Assembly: GCA_937969515.1 (NCBI GenBank)
Contig: CALBVX010000001.1
Coordinates: forward strand, 1-33,634
Origin: an uncultured Croceitalea sp.
GTDB lineage: Bacteria > Bacteroidota > Bacteroidia > Flavobacteriales > Flavobacteriaceae
Length of the DNA: 33,634 nucleotides
Direction: 5' to 3'
Positions 25,878 through 33,583 of this stretch are shown here, one piece after another. Each line of letters starts with the position of its first letter. Positions within the stretch are counted from its first letter, which is position 1. Both the position numbers and the translations under genes were made by a program. Under the pieces are notes generated by a model, which saw only the letters and a list, made by a program, of their open reading frames with translations, was not told where the DNA came from and searched no databases.

Positions 25878-27608
25878 ATGAAAACCCGTTTTTTACTCGT
25901 ATTTCTCTGTATAGCGTTATTAAGTTCTTGTAATACCGCCGAGATAAATAATAATCTTATAAATGTTTCTTTTGCTGAAAGTGCAAGTGATAAGGCCTTA
26001 GATGGCCGTCTTTTATTGATGCTTTCCACAAATAATGAGAAAGAACCTCGTTTTCAGATAAATTCAGGGTTAACAACACAACTCATTTTTGGGGTTGATG
26101 TCGAAAATATGAAAGCAGGTGATGAAATCAGTTTCGATGATTCCGTATTCGGATTTCCGTATGCTAGTTTAAGAGATGTCCCGCAAGGCGAATACTACGT
26201 TCAGGCTTTATTGCATACCTATGAAACTTTTAATCTTGAAACCGGGCACACGGTAAAATTACCCATGGATAACGGTGAAGGCCAACAATGGAACCGCTCT
26301 CCAGGAAACGTGTACAATGAACCATTTAAAATTACGATTGGTGATAATGGAATTCAAGACTTAAAGATATCCATGGATAAGGTAATTCCGCCTATTGAAG
26401 AGGCAGAGGATACCAAGTGGATTAAGCACATTAAAATAAAATCTGAAAAGCTTTCGAAGTTTTGGGGTCGAGATATGTATTTAGGGGCGCATATTTTATT
26501 ACCAAAAGGTTTTGATGAACATCCTGAGGCGAAATACCCGCTAATGGTTTTTCAGGGTCATTTTCCTTCCGATTTTGGAGGATTTAGAACTACTTCGCCA
26601 GATCCTGACACAAAACCTGAATTTTCGGCCCGTTTCAATGTAGAGGGCTATAATATTGTTCAGCAACAAGAAGCCTATGACTTTTATAAGCGGTGGAACG
26701 AACCTGATTTTCCGCGTTTTTTGATTATTGAGATTCAGCATCCGACCCCTTATTATGATGATTCATATGCGGTCAATTCTGCCAGTCAGGGGCCTTACGG
26801 AGATGCAATCACTTACGAGCTTATTCCGCATATAGAAAAAGAATTTCGAGGCATGGGCGAAGGTTGGTCACGATTTTTGTATGGTGGTTCTACGGGCGGA
26901 TGGGAAGCCTTGGCGGTACAGGTAAAATATCCTGAAGAATACAATGGCTGTTTTGCGGCTTGCCCTGACCCAATTGATTTTAGGGCCTATTGTTTAACCA
27001 ATATCTATGAGGATAAAAACGCATACTACTATGAGAGCGACCATAAAAAATTGGAAGTGCCGGCCCATCGTGATTACCTAGGTCAAATAAGTTCCACCAT
27101 AAAAGATGAAAACCATTTAGAATTGGTTTTAGGGACAAAATCAAGATCAGGACAACAATGGGATATTTGGGAGGCTACCTATTCTCCGCAGAATAACGAA
27201 GGATATCCAGAACGGATATGGGATAAAAAAACCGGTGATATCAACCCGGAAGTTGCAGCATACTGGAAAGAGAATTTTGACCTGCGACATATTTTAGAAC
27301 GGGATTGGGATAAGCTTGGAGATAATTTAAAAGGCAAAATTCATATCTATTGCGGAGATATGGATAATTATTACCTGAACAATGCCGTGTATCTCATGGA
27401 AGATTTTTTAGAGCAGACTACAGATCCTTATTACGATGGCGAGGTTTTATACGGAGATAGGGCCGAACATTGTTGGAATGGTGACCCAGAACTGCCCAAC
27501 CATATCACGAGAATGCGGTACAACTCTATGTACGTACCAAAAATCATGAATCGTATTGCCGAAAGTGCCCCGGCAGGTGCAGACCTAACAAGCTGGAGGT
27601 ATCAATAA
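25878..27608 (+). CDS. exported lipoprotein with alpha/beta-hydrolase (esterase-like) domain
   Basis: The 576-residue protein has a lipoprotein signal (lipobox LLSSC). The N-terminal part (about 25-170) is beta-rich and may be an accessory sandwich. The hydrolase domain has a GxSxG nucleophile in YGGSTGGWEAL (Ser338), a likely acid in YCGDMDNYY (Asp494 or Asp496) and His531 in AEHCWNG, in the correct order for an alpha/beta-hydrolase. It resembles EstD/feruloyl-esterase-like proteins, but the substrate is unknown. It is the first gene of a three-gene operon, 18 bases before the DUF1080 gene. A partial promoter match, TATCTTTT, is at 25850-25857. Confidence 0.75.
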   Translation: MKTRFLLVFLCIALLSSCNTAEINNNLINVSFAESASDKALDGRLLLMLSTNNEKEPRFQINSGLTTQLIFGVDVENMKAGDEISFDDSVFGFPYASLRDVPQGEYYVQALLHTYETFNLETGHTVKLPMDNGEGQQWNRSPGNVYNEPFKITIGDNGIQDLKISMDKVIPPIEEAEDTKWIKHIKIKSEKLSKFWGRDMYLGAHILLPKGFDEHPEAKYPLMVFQGHFPSDFGGFRTTSPDPDTKPEFSARFNVEGYNIVQQQEAYDFYKRWNEPDFPRFLIIEIQHPTPYYDDSYAVNSASQGPYGDAITYELIPHIEKEFRGMGEGWSRFLYGGSTGGWEALAVQVKYPEEYNGCFAACPDPIDFRAYCLTNIYEDKNAYYYESDHKKLEVPAHRDYLGQISSTIKDENHLELVLGTKSRSGQQWDIWEATYSPQNNEGYPERIWDKKTGDINPEVAAYWKENFDLRHILERDWDKLGDNLKGKIHIYCGDMDNYYLNNAVYLMEDFLEQTTDPYYDGEVLYGDRAEHCWNGDPELPNHITRMRYNSMYVPKIMNRIAESAPAGADLTSWRYQ

Positions 27609-27626
27609 ACATAAATAAACAAGCAA

Positions 27627-28418
27627 ATGAAAGAAATGAAGTTTTCGCTCTATTTACTTATAGTAGCTATGTTAGTGGTTTCCTGTAAAGAAGAAAAGAA
27701 AGAAACAAAAAAGGTTGAAAAGCAAGAGGTTGCTGGGAATGATTGGGTGTATCTTTTTGATGGCACCAGTACCGATGGTTGGCGTGGTTACAATGGAAAG
27801 ACCTTGCCACCGGGATGGGTTGTGGAAGATAGTACGCTTACCTTTAAAATAGATTTAGGACTTGAGCAGGATTATGAGGGTGGAAAAGACATTATTTATG
27901 CCGCCGAGGAATTCGACAATTTTGAGCTGTATCTAGAGTGGAAATTGCCCGAGGGCGGTAACAGTGGAATCTTTTACCATGTAAAGGAAGGTTATGACGG
28001 CCCACCTGTGGTCTCGCCAGAATATCAATTGATAGATGATGAAAACTATGCCAATATTCATGACTTAACGGGGTATAATTCCCAGTTTGATTCTGAAAAT
28101 CCAGAATTGCTACAAGACTGGCAAAAGACTGGGGCGGATTATGCCATGCATGTGGCCGATGAATCTCAAAAAAAGCTAAACCCTGTTGGGGAGTGGAATT
28201 CTTCAAAGATTGTTTTTACGCCAGAGAAAGTGGAGCATTGGCTCAATGGTAAAAAGTTATTGGAATTTGAACCATGGTCCGAAGATTGGCACAAAAAGAA
28301 AAACTCTGGAAAATGGGACAACGCTCCTGATTATGCAAAATTTAAAACTGGTTTTATAGGATTGCAGGATCACGCAAGCCCTATTTGGTTCAAAAACATA
28401 AAAATTAAAAGACTATAA
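27627..28418 (+). CDS. DUF1080 (3-keto-disaccharide hydrolase/lyase-like) lipoprotein
   Basis: The 263-residue protein has a lipobox (LVVSC, Cys20) followed by KEEKKE, which resembles the lipoprotein export signal for surface display. The mature part is one concanavalin-like jelly roll with WVYLFDGTSTDGWRGY, the DUF1080 hallmark, then EWKLPEGGNSGIFYHV and a terminal GFIGLQDHASPIWFKNIKIK. DUF1080 proteins act on 3-keto-glycosides, releasing the aglycone, and usually sit beside Gfo/Idh/MocA oxidoreductases. That is the case here: the next gene starts 14 bases downstream. An in-frame ATG at codon 4 is an alternative start. Confidence 0.87.
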   Translation: MKEMKFSLYLLIVAMLVVSCKEEKKETKKVEKQEVAGNDWVYLFDGTSTDGWRGYNGKTLPPGWVVEDSTLTFKIDLGLEQDYEGGKDIIYAAEEFDNFELYLEWKLPEGGNSGIFYHVKEGYDGPPVVSPEYQLIDDENYANIHDLTGYNSQFDSENPELLQDWQKTGADYAMHVADESQKKLNPVGEWNSSKIVFTPEKVEHWLNGKKLLEFEPWSEDWHKKKNSGKWDNAPDYAKFKTGFIGLQDHASPIWFKNIKIKRL

Positions 28419-28432
28419 AAAACCAACTAAAG

Positions 28433-29887
28433 ATGAAAAAAAGAGAATTCTTAAAAAAGTCCGGTTTATTTGCAGCTTCTACTGCCGTTATTCCTGCAGT
28501 GACGTTTTCTTGCAAAGAAAAAGAAAAGAAAACCATTTTAAAAGCGAAAGAACGCATACGTACTGCCCATATTGGCGTCGGAAATATGGGTGCTGAGGAT
28601 TTACGGGATATTTCATCGCATGCTAAAGTTGATGTGGTCGCCTTGTGCGATGTTGATTCCAATAAACTGAAAGAAGCCGCAGAAAAGCATCCTAATGCTA
28701 AGTTATATGCCGATTACCGAAAAATGCTTAGTGAAATGGCCGATGAGATTGATGCGGTCATTATTTCTACCCCAGACCATACCCATGCACCCGCTTCTTT
28801 AATGGCAATGAATTTAGACAAACCTGTGTATTGCCAAAAACCCTTAACGCACCACGTTTCCGAGGCTAGACAAATGCGAAAATTGGCCAAAGAGAAGAAT
28901 TTGGTGACGCAGATGGGGATACAGGTACATTCGTTTTACGATTATAAGTTGGCAACACTATTGATCCAGTCTGGAATTATTGGTAAAGTGCATACCGTTC
29001 ATGCCTGGTCGCCTAAAAATTGGGGATATGATGGCCCCGCTCCAGAAGGGAATGACCCTGTTCCAGAAAATCTGGATTGGAACCTTTGGTTAGGCACTTC
29101 GGCAGAACGTCCGTATAAGAATGATATTTACCACCCTGGTAATTGGCGAAAATTAGTGGACTATGGTTGTGGTACTTTAGGGGATATGGGGGTTCATATT
29201 TTTGACACGCCCTACAATGCCTTGGCATTGGATGTACCTAAGACCATAACCAATAATTGTAGGGAACCCAATGGATTTGGTTTCCCCGAAAATAATGTGG
29301 TAACATACCAATTTCCGGGCACCAAATATACCACGGATGAATTTAAATGGATTTGGTATGATGGCCCTGGGGCGCCAGAAAACCATGAAGATTTGGTGTT
29401 GCCCAATGCGGTCGCAAGTGCAGAAAGTAGCCCCCAAGAAGATGAATCCATGGAAGATAAAATAGCCTTGAACGCTAAAGTTGCAGAAGAAGGAAAATTG
29501 CCCGATCAAGGCGCCATGTTTGTGGGTGAAAAAGGGCGCTTGTTATTGCCCCATTTTATGCAATTACCTATGAAAATTGTTGATGGAGAATATGTGGATA
29601 TCTCAGCAGAAATCGCAGCTGTTGAAAAGGCTAATAATATGGGGGCACCTATCCGTGATTATGCATCTGAAGGGCCGAAACATTACCACCAATTTATAGA
29701 TGCCTGTTTAGGAAAAGATGAGGTTACCGCTCCTTTTTCGTATGCCGCTCGGTTAACAGAAACCATACTCTTAGGGGTCATTGCAGGGCGTTTCCCTAAC
29801 AAAACCTTGCATTGGAATAACGAAACAGCAAAGTTTGATGAAGAGGAGGCAAACCAATATTTAGATTCCCCGTATCGTGAGTTTTAA
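28433..29887 (+). CDS. exported Gfo/Idh/MocA-family oxidoreductase
   Basis: The 484-residue protein has a Rossmann NAD(P) motif (HIGVGNMGAEDL, about residues 46-57), DVVALCDVD, STPDHTHA and the family lysine in YCQKPLTH, where the more common EKP reads QKP, as in many Bacteroidota and Planctomycetota members. The N-terminus is export-like: MKKREFLKKSGLFAAS is a Tat-like motif with KR instead of RR, followed by a possible lipobox VTFSC (Cys27). A Tat route would carry the folded, cofactor-loaded enzyme to the periplasm. It probably oxidises glycosides at C3 for the DUF1080 enzyme. The cofactor and substrate are inferred. Confidence 0.87.
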   Translation: MKKREFLKKSGLFAASTAVIPAVTFSCKEKEKKTILKAKERIRTAHIGVGNMGAEDLRDISSHAKVDVVALCDVDSNKLKEAAEKHPNAKLYADYRKMLSEMADEIDAVIISTPDHTHAPASLMAMNLDKPVYCQKPLTHHVSEARQMRKLAKEKNLVTQMGIQVHSFYDYKLATLLIQSGIIGKVHTVHAWSPKNWGYDGPAPEGNDPVPENLDWNLWLGTSAERPYKNDIYHPGNWRKLVDYGCGTLGDMGVHIFDTPYNALALDVPKTITNNCREPNGFGFPENNVVTYQFPGTKYTTDEFKWIWYDGPGAPENHEDLVLPNAVASAESSPQEDESMEDKIALNAKVAEEGKLPDQGAMFVGEKGRLLLPHFMQLPMKIVDGEYVDISAEIAAVEKANNMGAPIRDYASEGPKHYHQFIDACLGKDEVTAPFSYAARLTETILLGVIAGRFPNKTLHWNNETAKFDEEEANQYLDSPYREF

Positions 29888-29892
29888 TTTTT

Positions 29893-29916
29893 GTCATTCT
29901 TGCGAAGGAAGGAATC
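29893..29916. repeat. degenerate REP-like palindrome
   Basis: GTCATTCTTGCGAAGGAAGG and the following AATC resemble the widespread REP-type element GTCATTCCTGCGAAAGCAGG. ATTCTTGC and GAAGGAAT pair around GAAG with one mismatch and one G-U. A single copy is visible, 5 bases after the Gfo/Idh/MocA stop. Confidence 0.5.
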
Positions 29917-30017
29917 TATATGCTAAAGCTTAATTAAATTAGTTACTCATATAAAATATATATGATCAATAATCATATTCGCTTGTTGTGCTTCATTAAG
30001 ACAAACCAAAATAAACA

Positions 30018-30791
30018 ATGATAAAATTCTTTCGAAAAATCAGGCAAACGCTACTCTCCGAAAACAAATTCAGTAAATATCTAATTTATGCAATTGGAGA
30101 AATTATTCTAGTGGTTGTTGGAATTTTAATTGCTCTTCAGATAAACAACAGTAACCAAAATCGTATCAATACAATTGCCGAAAAGGACACCTTAGCAAGT
30201 TTAAAACAAGACTTGAATTCAGCGTTGTTCCAATTAGAATCTAAAATTGAGCAAAATAATTTACACAGGACTTCAGATTCCTTAGCCCTAGAGACTATAC
30301 ACAGGAAAACTATTCCAACTGATAGTATTCCAAAATTGCTGCTTACACATATTTACACACCAACATTTGATCCAGAATTAGGAACCTTGAAAGAAATTTT
30401 GAATACTGGTAAAATGGCAATTATAAAGAGTGAACAACTTAGAAATCATATTTCTTCTTGGAACAAGTATATGGATGAACTAGATGAAGTAGATAATCGA
30501 TTAATTTATCTAGATGATAATATTAAAACTCCTTTATATTCCAAGCATTTACCTTATCGTAATTCATTAAGTATTGTTATTAATCCAAGTACGAATGACC
30601 TTTTGAAAAGTAGATTTGAGAAATCCAATTTTGAAATAGACATAGAATCCTTTTTTTATACCTTAGAATTTGAGAATATGCTTAGTAATTACTATTTCTA
30701 TGGAACTCTCCAAAATACTAGATTGAATGATGTTAAAAATAAAATGTTAGAAATGATTACTATAATTGACAAGGTTCTAACTAATGATTGA
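30018..30791 (+). CDS. DUF6090 family protein
   Basis: The 257-residue protein starts with the DUF6090 hallmark: MIKFFRKIRQTLLSENK, then KYLIYAIGEIILVVVGILIALQINN, one membrane helix at about residues 22-42. The remaining 210 residues are helical, probably periplasmic, with possible coiled-coil segments. The family is found almost only in Bacteroidota, often in several copies, and has no known function. It is flanked by the REP-like element upstream and an attC-like element downstream. It is a single gene with no clear promoter. Confidence 0.85.
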   Translation: MIKFFRKIRQTLLSENKFSKYLIYAIGEIILVVVGILIALQINNSNQNRINTIAEKDTLASLKQDLNSALFQLESKIEQNNLHRTSDSLALETIHRKTIPTDSIPKLLLTHIYTPTFDPELGTLKEILNTGKMAIIKSEQLRNHISSWNKYMDELDEVDNRLIYLDDNIKTPLYSKHLPYRNSLSIVINPSTNDLLKSRFEKSNFEIDIESFFYTLEFENMLSNYYFYGTLQNTRLNDVKNKMLEMITIIDKVLTND

Positions 30792-30909
30792 ATCCTTAAT
30801 ACTTGTTTATAAATCCTTAAAATAAAATATAATTGAGATTTTTTAAATGGAAAAAGAGGCAAGGGGAATTGCTGGACGTTTTAAAGATGAATTATAAAAT
30901 TAACGAAAG

Positions 30910-30971
30910 CACAACAATGTACATGACGATCATGCTCCTAACGTCGCACGCCGCATGTACTCAACGTTGTG
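30910..30971. repeat. attC-like imperfect palindrome
   Basis: Outer arms CACAAC (30910-30915) and GTTGTG (30966-30971) pair perfectly. Inner arms GTACATG (30919-30925) and CATGTAC (30954-30960) also pair perfectly. They are separated by an asymmetric 3 x 5 internal loop, around a 28-base top. Two paired boxes per side with an asymmetric spacer is how an integron attC folds, but the outer right arm GTTGTGT departs from GTTRRRY. It ends 20 bases before the next gene. No integrase is in the window. Confidence 0.55.
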
Positions 30972-30991
30972 TTTAATTATCAAAAACAAAA

Positions 30992-31891
30992 GTGCTTAAA
31001 CTTAATCACAAGCTAAATCAGGGAAAAAATCAGCTTTTTGGGCAATTCAAACTCCCATATTCACTCAATGGCCATTCGCACAATCGACCAAAATTAGTTG
31101 ACGAAAATGATACTAAAAAGGTTGAACATCTAATTGGGCATATTTTTATCGGATATCTCCGTCAAATTGAAAAAAAACAGATTTCGCACTTCTTCCCAAA
31201 CGACGATGATGGACATAAAAACCCTGACTTATTTCTAAGTACTGAGGGAAAACATATTGGAGTTCAGGTTACACAATTTGTGATTCGGGATTATCTAGCC
31301 AGATTTAATCAAGCAAAAAATATTTGTGAAAAGCTATCTGACTTTATAACTGAAAATTATAATCCTCCAATAAAAATTAACATTCAAATATGTACCCCAT
31401 GGGATAGTGATGCAATTCCACAAGGAAATATTAAAACCTATAAAAAACTAGCAAAGGTCATTGCAGAGAGCATTGAAAAAAATATTGAGCATTTAAAGTC
31501 AAAGAACGAATATTTGAATTTTGATTTAAACAAAAATGATTTTAAGAATATAGCTGAAAGCTACAATCTATATCCAGTACCAGAACGGTACAAATCAAAT
31601 TATTTTGGGAGAAATAATATTTTTATTGACTATGGGTTTGACTATGTATTAATTCATGAAGAGGACATAAAAGAAACTGCTGAAAAAATATATCAAAGCA
31701 AGAATGGAGGTAACTCGGAAATTCTAGTAATATGGGGAGATGAACTACATTTTCATAATACAACACCTAACATTATCACTGAATTAAAAAAAGTTTTTAA
31801 CGACACCAGCTTTAAATCAGTCTACTTTCTCGGACGCTATAACCTGAAAGACATTAAAGAAAAAAGATACAACTATCACAAAATAAAATAA
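30992..31891 (+). CDS. orphan accessory protein with PD-(D/E)xK-like core
   Basis: I do not recognise a named family. The 299-residue product starts with GTG at 30992; there is no early ATG. After a helix (VEHLIGHIFIGYLRQIE, about 44-60) comes KNPDLFLSTEGKHIGVQVTQF, which looks like the beta hairpin of PD-(D/E)xK nucleases with an E-x-T variant. The Asp would be residue 79, and the usual Glu is Gln92. The rest alternates helices and strands (CTPWDSD, IFIDYGFDYVLIHEED, EILVIWGDELHF). There is no signal or membrane helix, so it is cytosolic. It is visibly more AT-rich than its neighbours and lies between two related palindromes, like a mobile cassette. Confidence 0.6.
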   Translation: MLKLNHKLNQGKNQLFGQFKLPYSLNGHSHNRPKLVDENDTKKVEHLIGHIFIGYLRQIEKKQISHFFPNDDDGHKNPDLFLSTEGKHIGVQVTQFVIRDYLARFNQAKNICEKLSDFITENYNPPIKINIQICTPWDSDAIPQGNIKTYKKLAKVIAESIEKNIEHLKSKNEYLNFDLNKNDFKNIAESYNLYPVPERYKSNYFGRNNIFIDYGFDYVLIHEEDIKETAEKIYQSKNGGNSEILVIWGDELHFHNTTPNIITELKKVFNDTSFKSVYFLGRYNLKDIKEKRYNYHKIK

Positions 31892-31896
31892 CTACA

Positions 31897-31950
31897 CACA
31901 ACAACGGCTATAATTCATCAAGCCAGAGGCGTGACGAAATCACGGCCTGG
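31897..31950. repeat. half copy of the attC-like palindromic element
   Basis: CACAACAA at 31897-31904 repeats the left arm of the 30910 element and starts 5 bases after the stop of the orphan gene. It continues ACGGCTATAATTCAT and then an imperfect hairpin (31923-31950, CCAG...GTGA / TCAC...CTGG with CGAAA loop). No matching GTTGTG arm follows, so the element seems truncated next to the VOC remnant. Confidence 0.4.
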
Positions 31951-31979
31951 ATCGTTAAAAATCTAAATAGCTGAAGTAT

Positions 31980-32194
31980 TTATTTTACAAAAAGCTGGTT
32001 CATGTCCTTAAAAGCCTTAAACTCCAAGGCATTACCCGCTGGGTCTAAAAAGAACATAGTGGCTTGCTCTCCTACCTCCCTTTAAAACAAACATAAGGTT
32101 CAATAACGAATTTTACCCCTTTGGAAGTAAGTTCTTTTGATAAAGAAACAACAAATTTAAACTCCAACGCCGCGGCGCTCATACCTTTCAGAAA
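31980..32194 (-). pseudogene. frameshifted, N-terminally truncated VOC (glyoxalase-fold) gene
   Basis: Read on the minus strand, 32194 down to about 32080 gives [20 protein letters not shown], then a stop. The next frame continues [10 protein letters not shown] and [17 protein letters not shown], ending QLFVK and TAA at 31980. Joined by a single-base correction (deletion near 32077-32081), the two parts form the C-terminal half of a small VOC-superfamily protein, whose members carry [20 protein letters not shown]-like sequence. The expected N-terminal half is absent: an in-frame stop lies at 32195-32197. It is a dead remnant, probably left when the cassette region rearranged. Confidence 0.8.
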
Positions 32195-32398
32195 TTAGTA
32201 GCTATACTATAAACAGGTCATTTATCGGTCAATATTTGCATTTTCCTTTCGTCTGGTTTAGGCATCTTTAAATACTAAAAATCAATATACTACGTTTTAT
32301 ACTTCCTTGTCGTAAAGACATTAGAGCGGCAATTAAAAAGCTGCAGATTAAACCTTTTAAGGTAGGTTTAGTCTAACTTTAAAAATACCCAAATCAAT
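32195..32398. promoter_or_regulatory. upstream region of the cytochrome c peroxidase gene with inverted repeat
   Basis: With the pseudogene and half element this completes the 507-base stretch between 31891 and 32399. TAAACCT (32349-32355) and AGGTTTA (32364-32370) form a perfect 7-bp inverted repeat around 8 bases. TAACTTTA (32374-32381) is a near match to the -7 consensus, 18 bases before the ATG. The repeat would overlap the -33 region, so it could be an operator. I see nothing in 32195-32348. Confidence 0.35.
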
Positions 32399-33583
32399 AT
32401 GACTAAGCCGATTTATTTTTCAATTCTATTTTTATGTGCCTTTTTATTCTTTTCCTGTAGTTCAGATGGAGAGCGAGATGAATTTGAAGTAATCGAGGAA
32501 GCTGCATTAAATTTACCGGCAGATTCATTTGATTATGTAAGTTTAAATCTACCAGCTCATTTTACAACAAATGTAGCTGGGCAGCCTTTGCCAACCTCTA
32601 TTTCTGGTTTAGATAATACGCCAACCGATAACCCAATTACTAATGAAGGTGCCACCCTTGGGAGAGTACTTTTTTATGATAAAAAATTAAGTGCTAATGG
32701 TACTATTGCCTGTGCTTCTTGCCATATACAGGATAAAGGTTTTTCAGATGATGAAATATTAAGTATTGGTTTCGATGAAGGATTAACAGGCAGGCATTCT
32801 ATGACGCTAATTAATTCAAGGTTTTACCAAAGGGGTCGTTTCTTTTGGGATGAAAGAGCCAGTACGCTAGAAGAACAGGTGCTAATGCCTTTTCAGGATC
32901 CTGTGGAGATGGGAATGACTTTGGAGGAGGTCGTAAGCACTGTAGCGGCACAAGAATATTATCCTGAGCTATTTGAAAGTGCGTTTGGCTCACAAGAAGT
33001 GAGTAGTGAAAACATATCGAAAGCATTGGCTCAATTTGTAAGGAGTATTGTTAGCTATTCAAGTAAATATGATGAAGGCCGAGCATCGGCAGCCTCGCCA
33101 GGTGCCAATTTCACCAATTTCACGGATGAGGAAAATTTAGGCAAAAATTTGTTCTTTCAAACCATTCCTAATGGTGGTGGTGCTTGTTTTGGCTGCCATA
33201 CAACAGAAGCTTTTGTTAGTGCCAACCCAGGGCCACAAAATAATGGACTTGATATAGCTTCCGTTACGGATTTGGGTGCAGGTGATGTATTCACGAATTC
33301 TATTTTTGTTGGTCGCTTTAAGACCACAAGTTTGAGAAATATTGAATTAACGGCGCCGTATATGCACGACGGTAGATTTGGCAGTTTAGAAGAAGTAGTT
33401 GAGCATTATAATAGTGGTATTCAAAACCACCCAACGCTTTCACCAGCTTTAATAGATGATAACGGCAATCCTGTGCGGTTAAATTTTACGGAAGCGGAAA
33501 AAGCCGCTTTAGTGGCATTCTTAAAAACACTAACAGACGATAGTGTTAGCAGTGAGGCTAAATGGAGCGACCCTTTTAATTAA
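32399..33583 (+). CDS. di-haem cytochrome c peroxidase (MauG/CcpA-like) lipoprotein
   Basis: The 394-residue protein has a lipobox (LFFSC, Cys20) followed by SSDGERDE. Two haem c sites are visible: CASCH (105-109) and CFGCH (263-267). The segment TAPYMHDGRFGSLEEVVEHYN (about 318-338) holds Met322, a likely distal ligand, as in bacterial cytochrome c peroxidases. The sequence DKKLSANGTIACASCH is typical of the family. It reduces H2O2 in the periplasm or at the surface using cytochrome electrons, or has another MauG-type oxidation role. No MauG partner is nearby; the remaining 51 bases of the window hold no gene. Confidence 0.93.
   Translation: MTKPIYFSILFLCAFLFFSCSSDGERDEFEVIEEAALNLPADSFDYVSLNLPAHFTTNVAGQPLPTSISGLDNTPTDNPITNEGATLGRVLFYDKKLSANGTIACASCHIQDKGFSDDEILSIGFDEGLTGRHSMTLINSRFYQRGRFFWDERASTLEEQVLMPFQDPVEMGMTLEEVVSTVAAQEYYPELFESAFGSQEVSSENISKALAQFVRSIVSYSSKYDEGRASAASPGANFTNFTDEENLGKNLFFQTIPNGGGACFGCHTTEAFVSANPGPQNNGLDIASVTDLGAGDVFTNSIFVGRFKTTSLRNIELTAPYMHDGRFGSLEEVVEHYNSGIQNHPTLSPALIDDNGNPVRLNFTEAEKAALVAFLKTLTDDSVSSEAKWSDPFN

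Noticed and set aside
30847-30897. 16-codon frame MEKEARGIAGRFKDEL upstream of the attC-like element
   Set aside because: It vaguely recalls the end of small antitoxins, but it is too short, has no partner toxin and may be chance.
30910-31950. A complete integron
   Set aside because: There is no tyrosine integrase, no attI and only one complete element whose outer box does not fit GTTRRRY.
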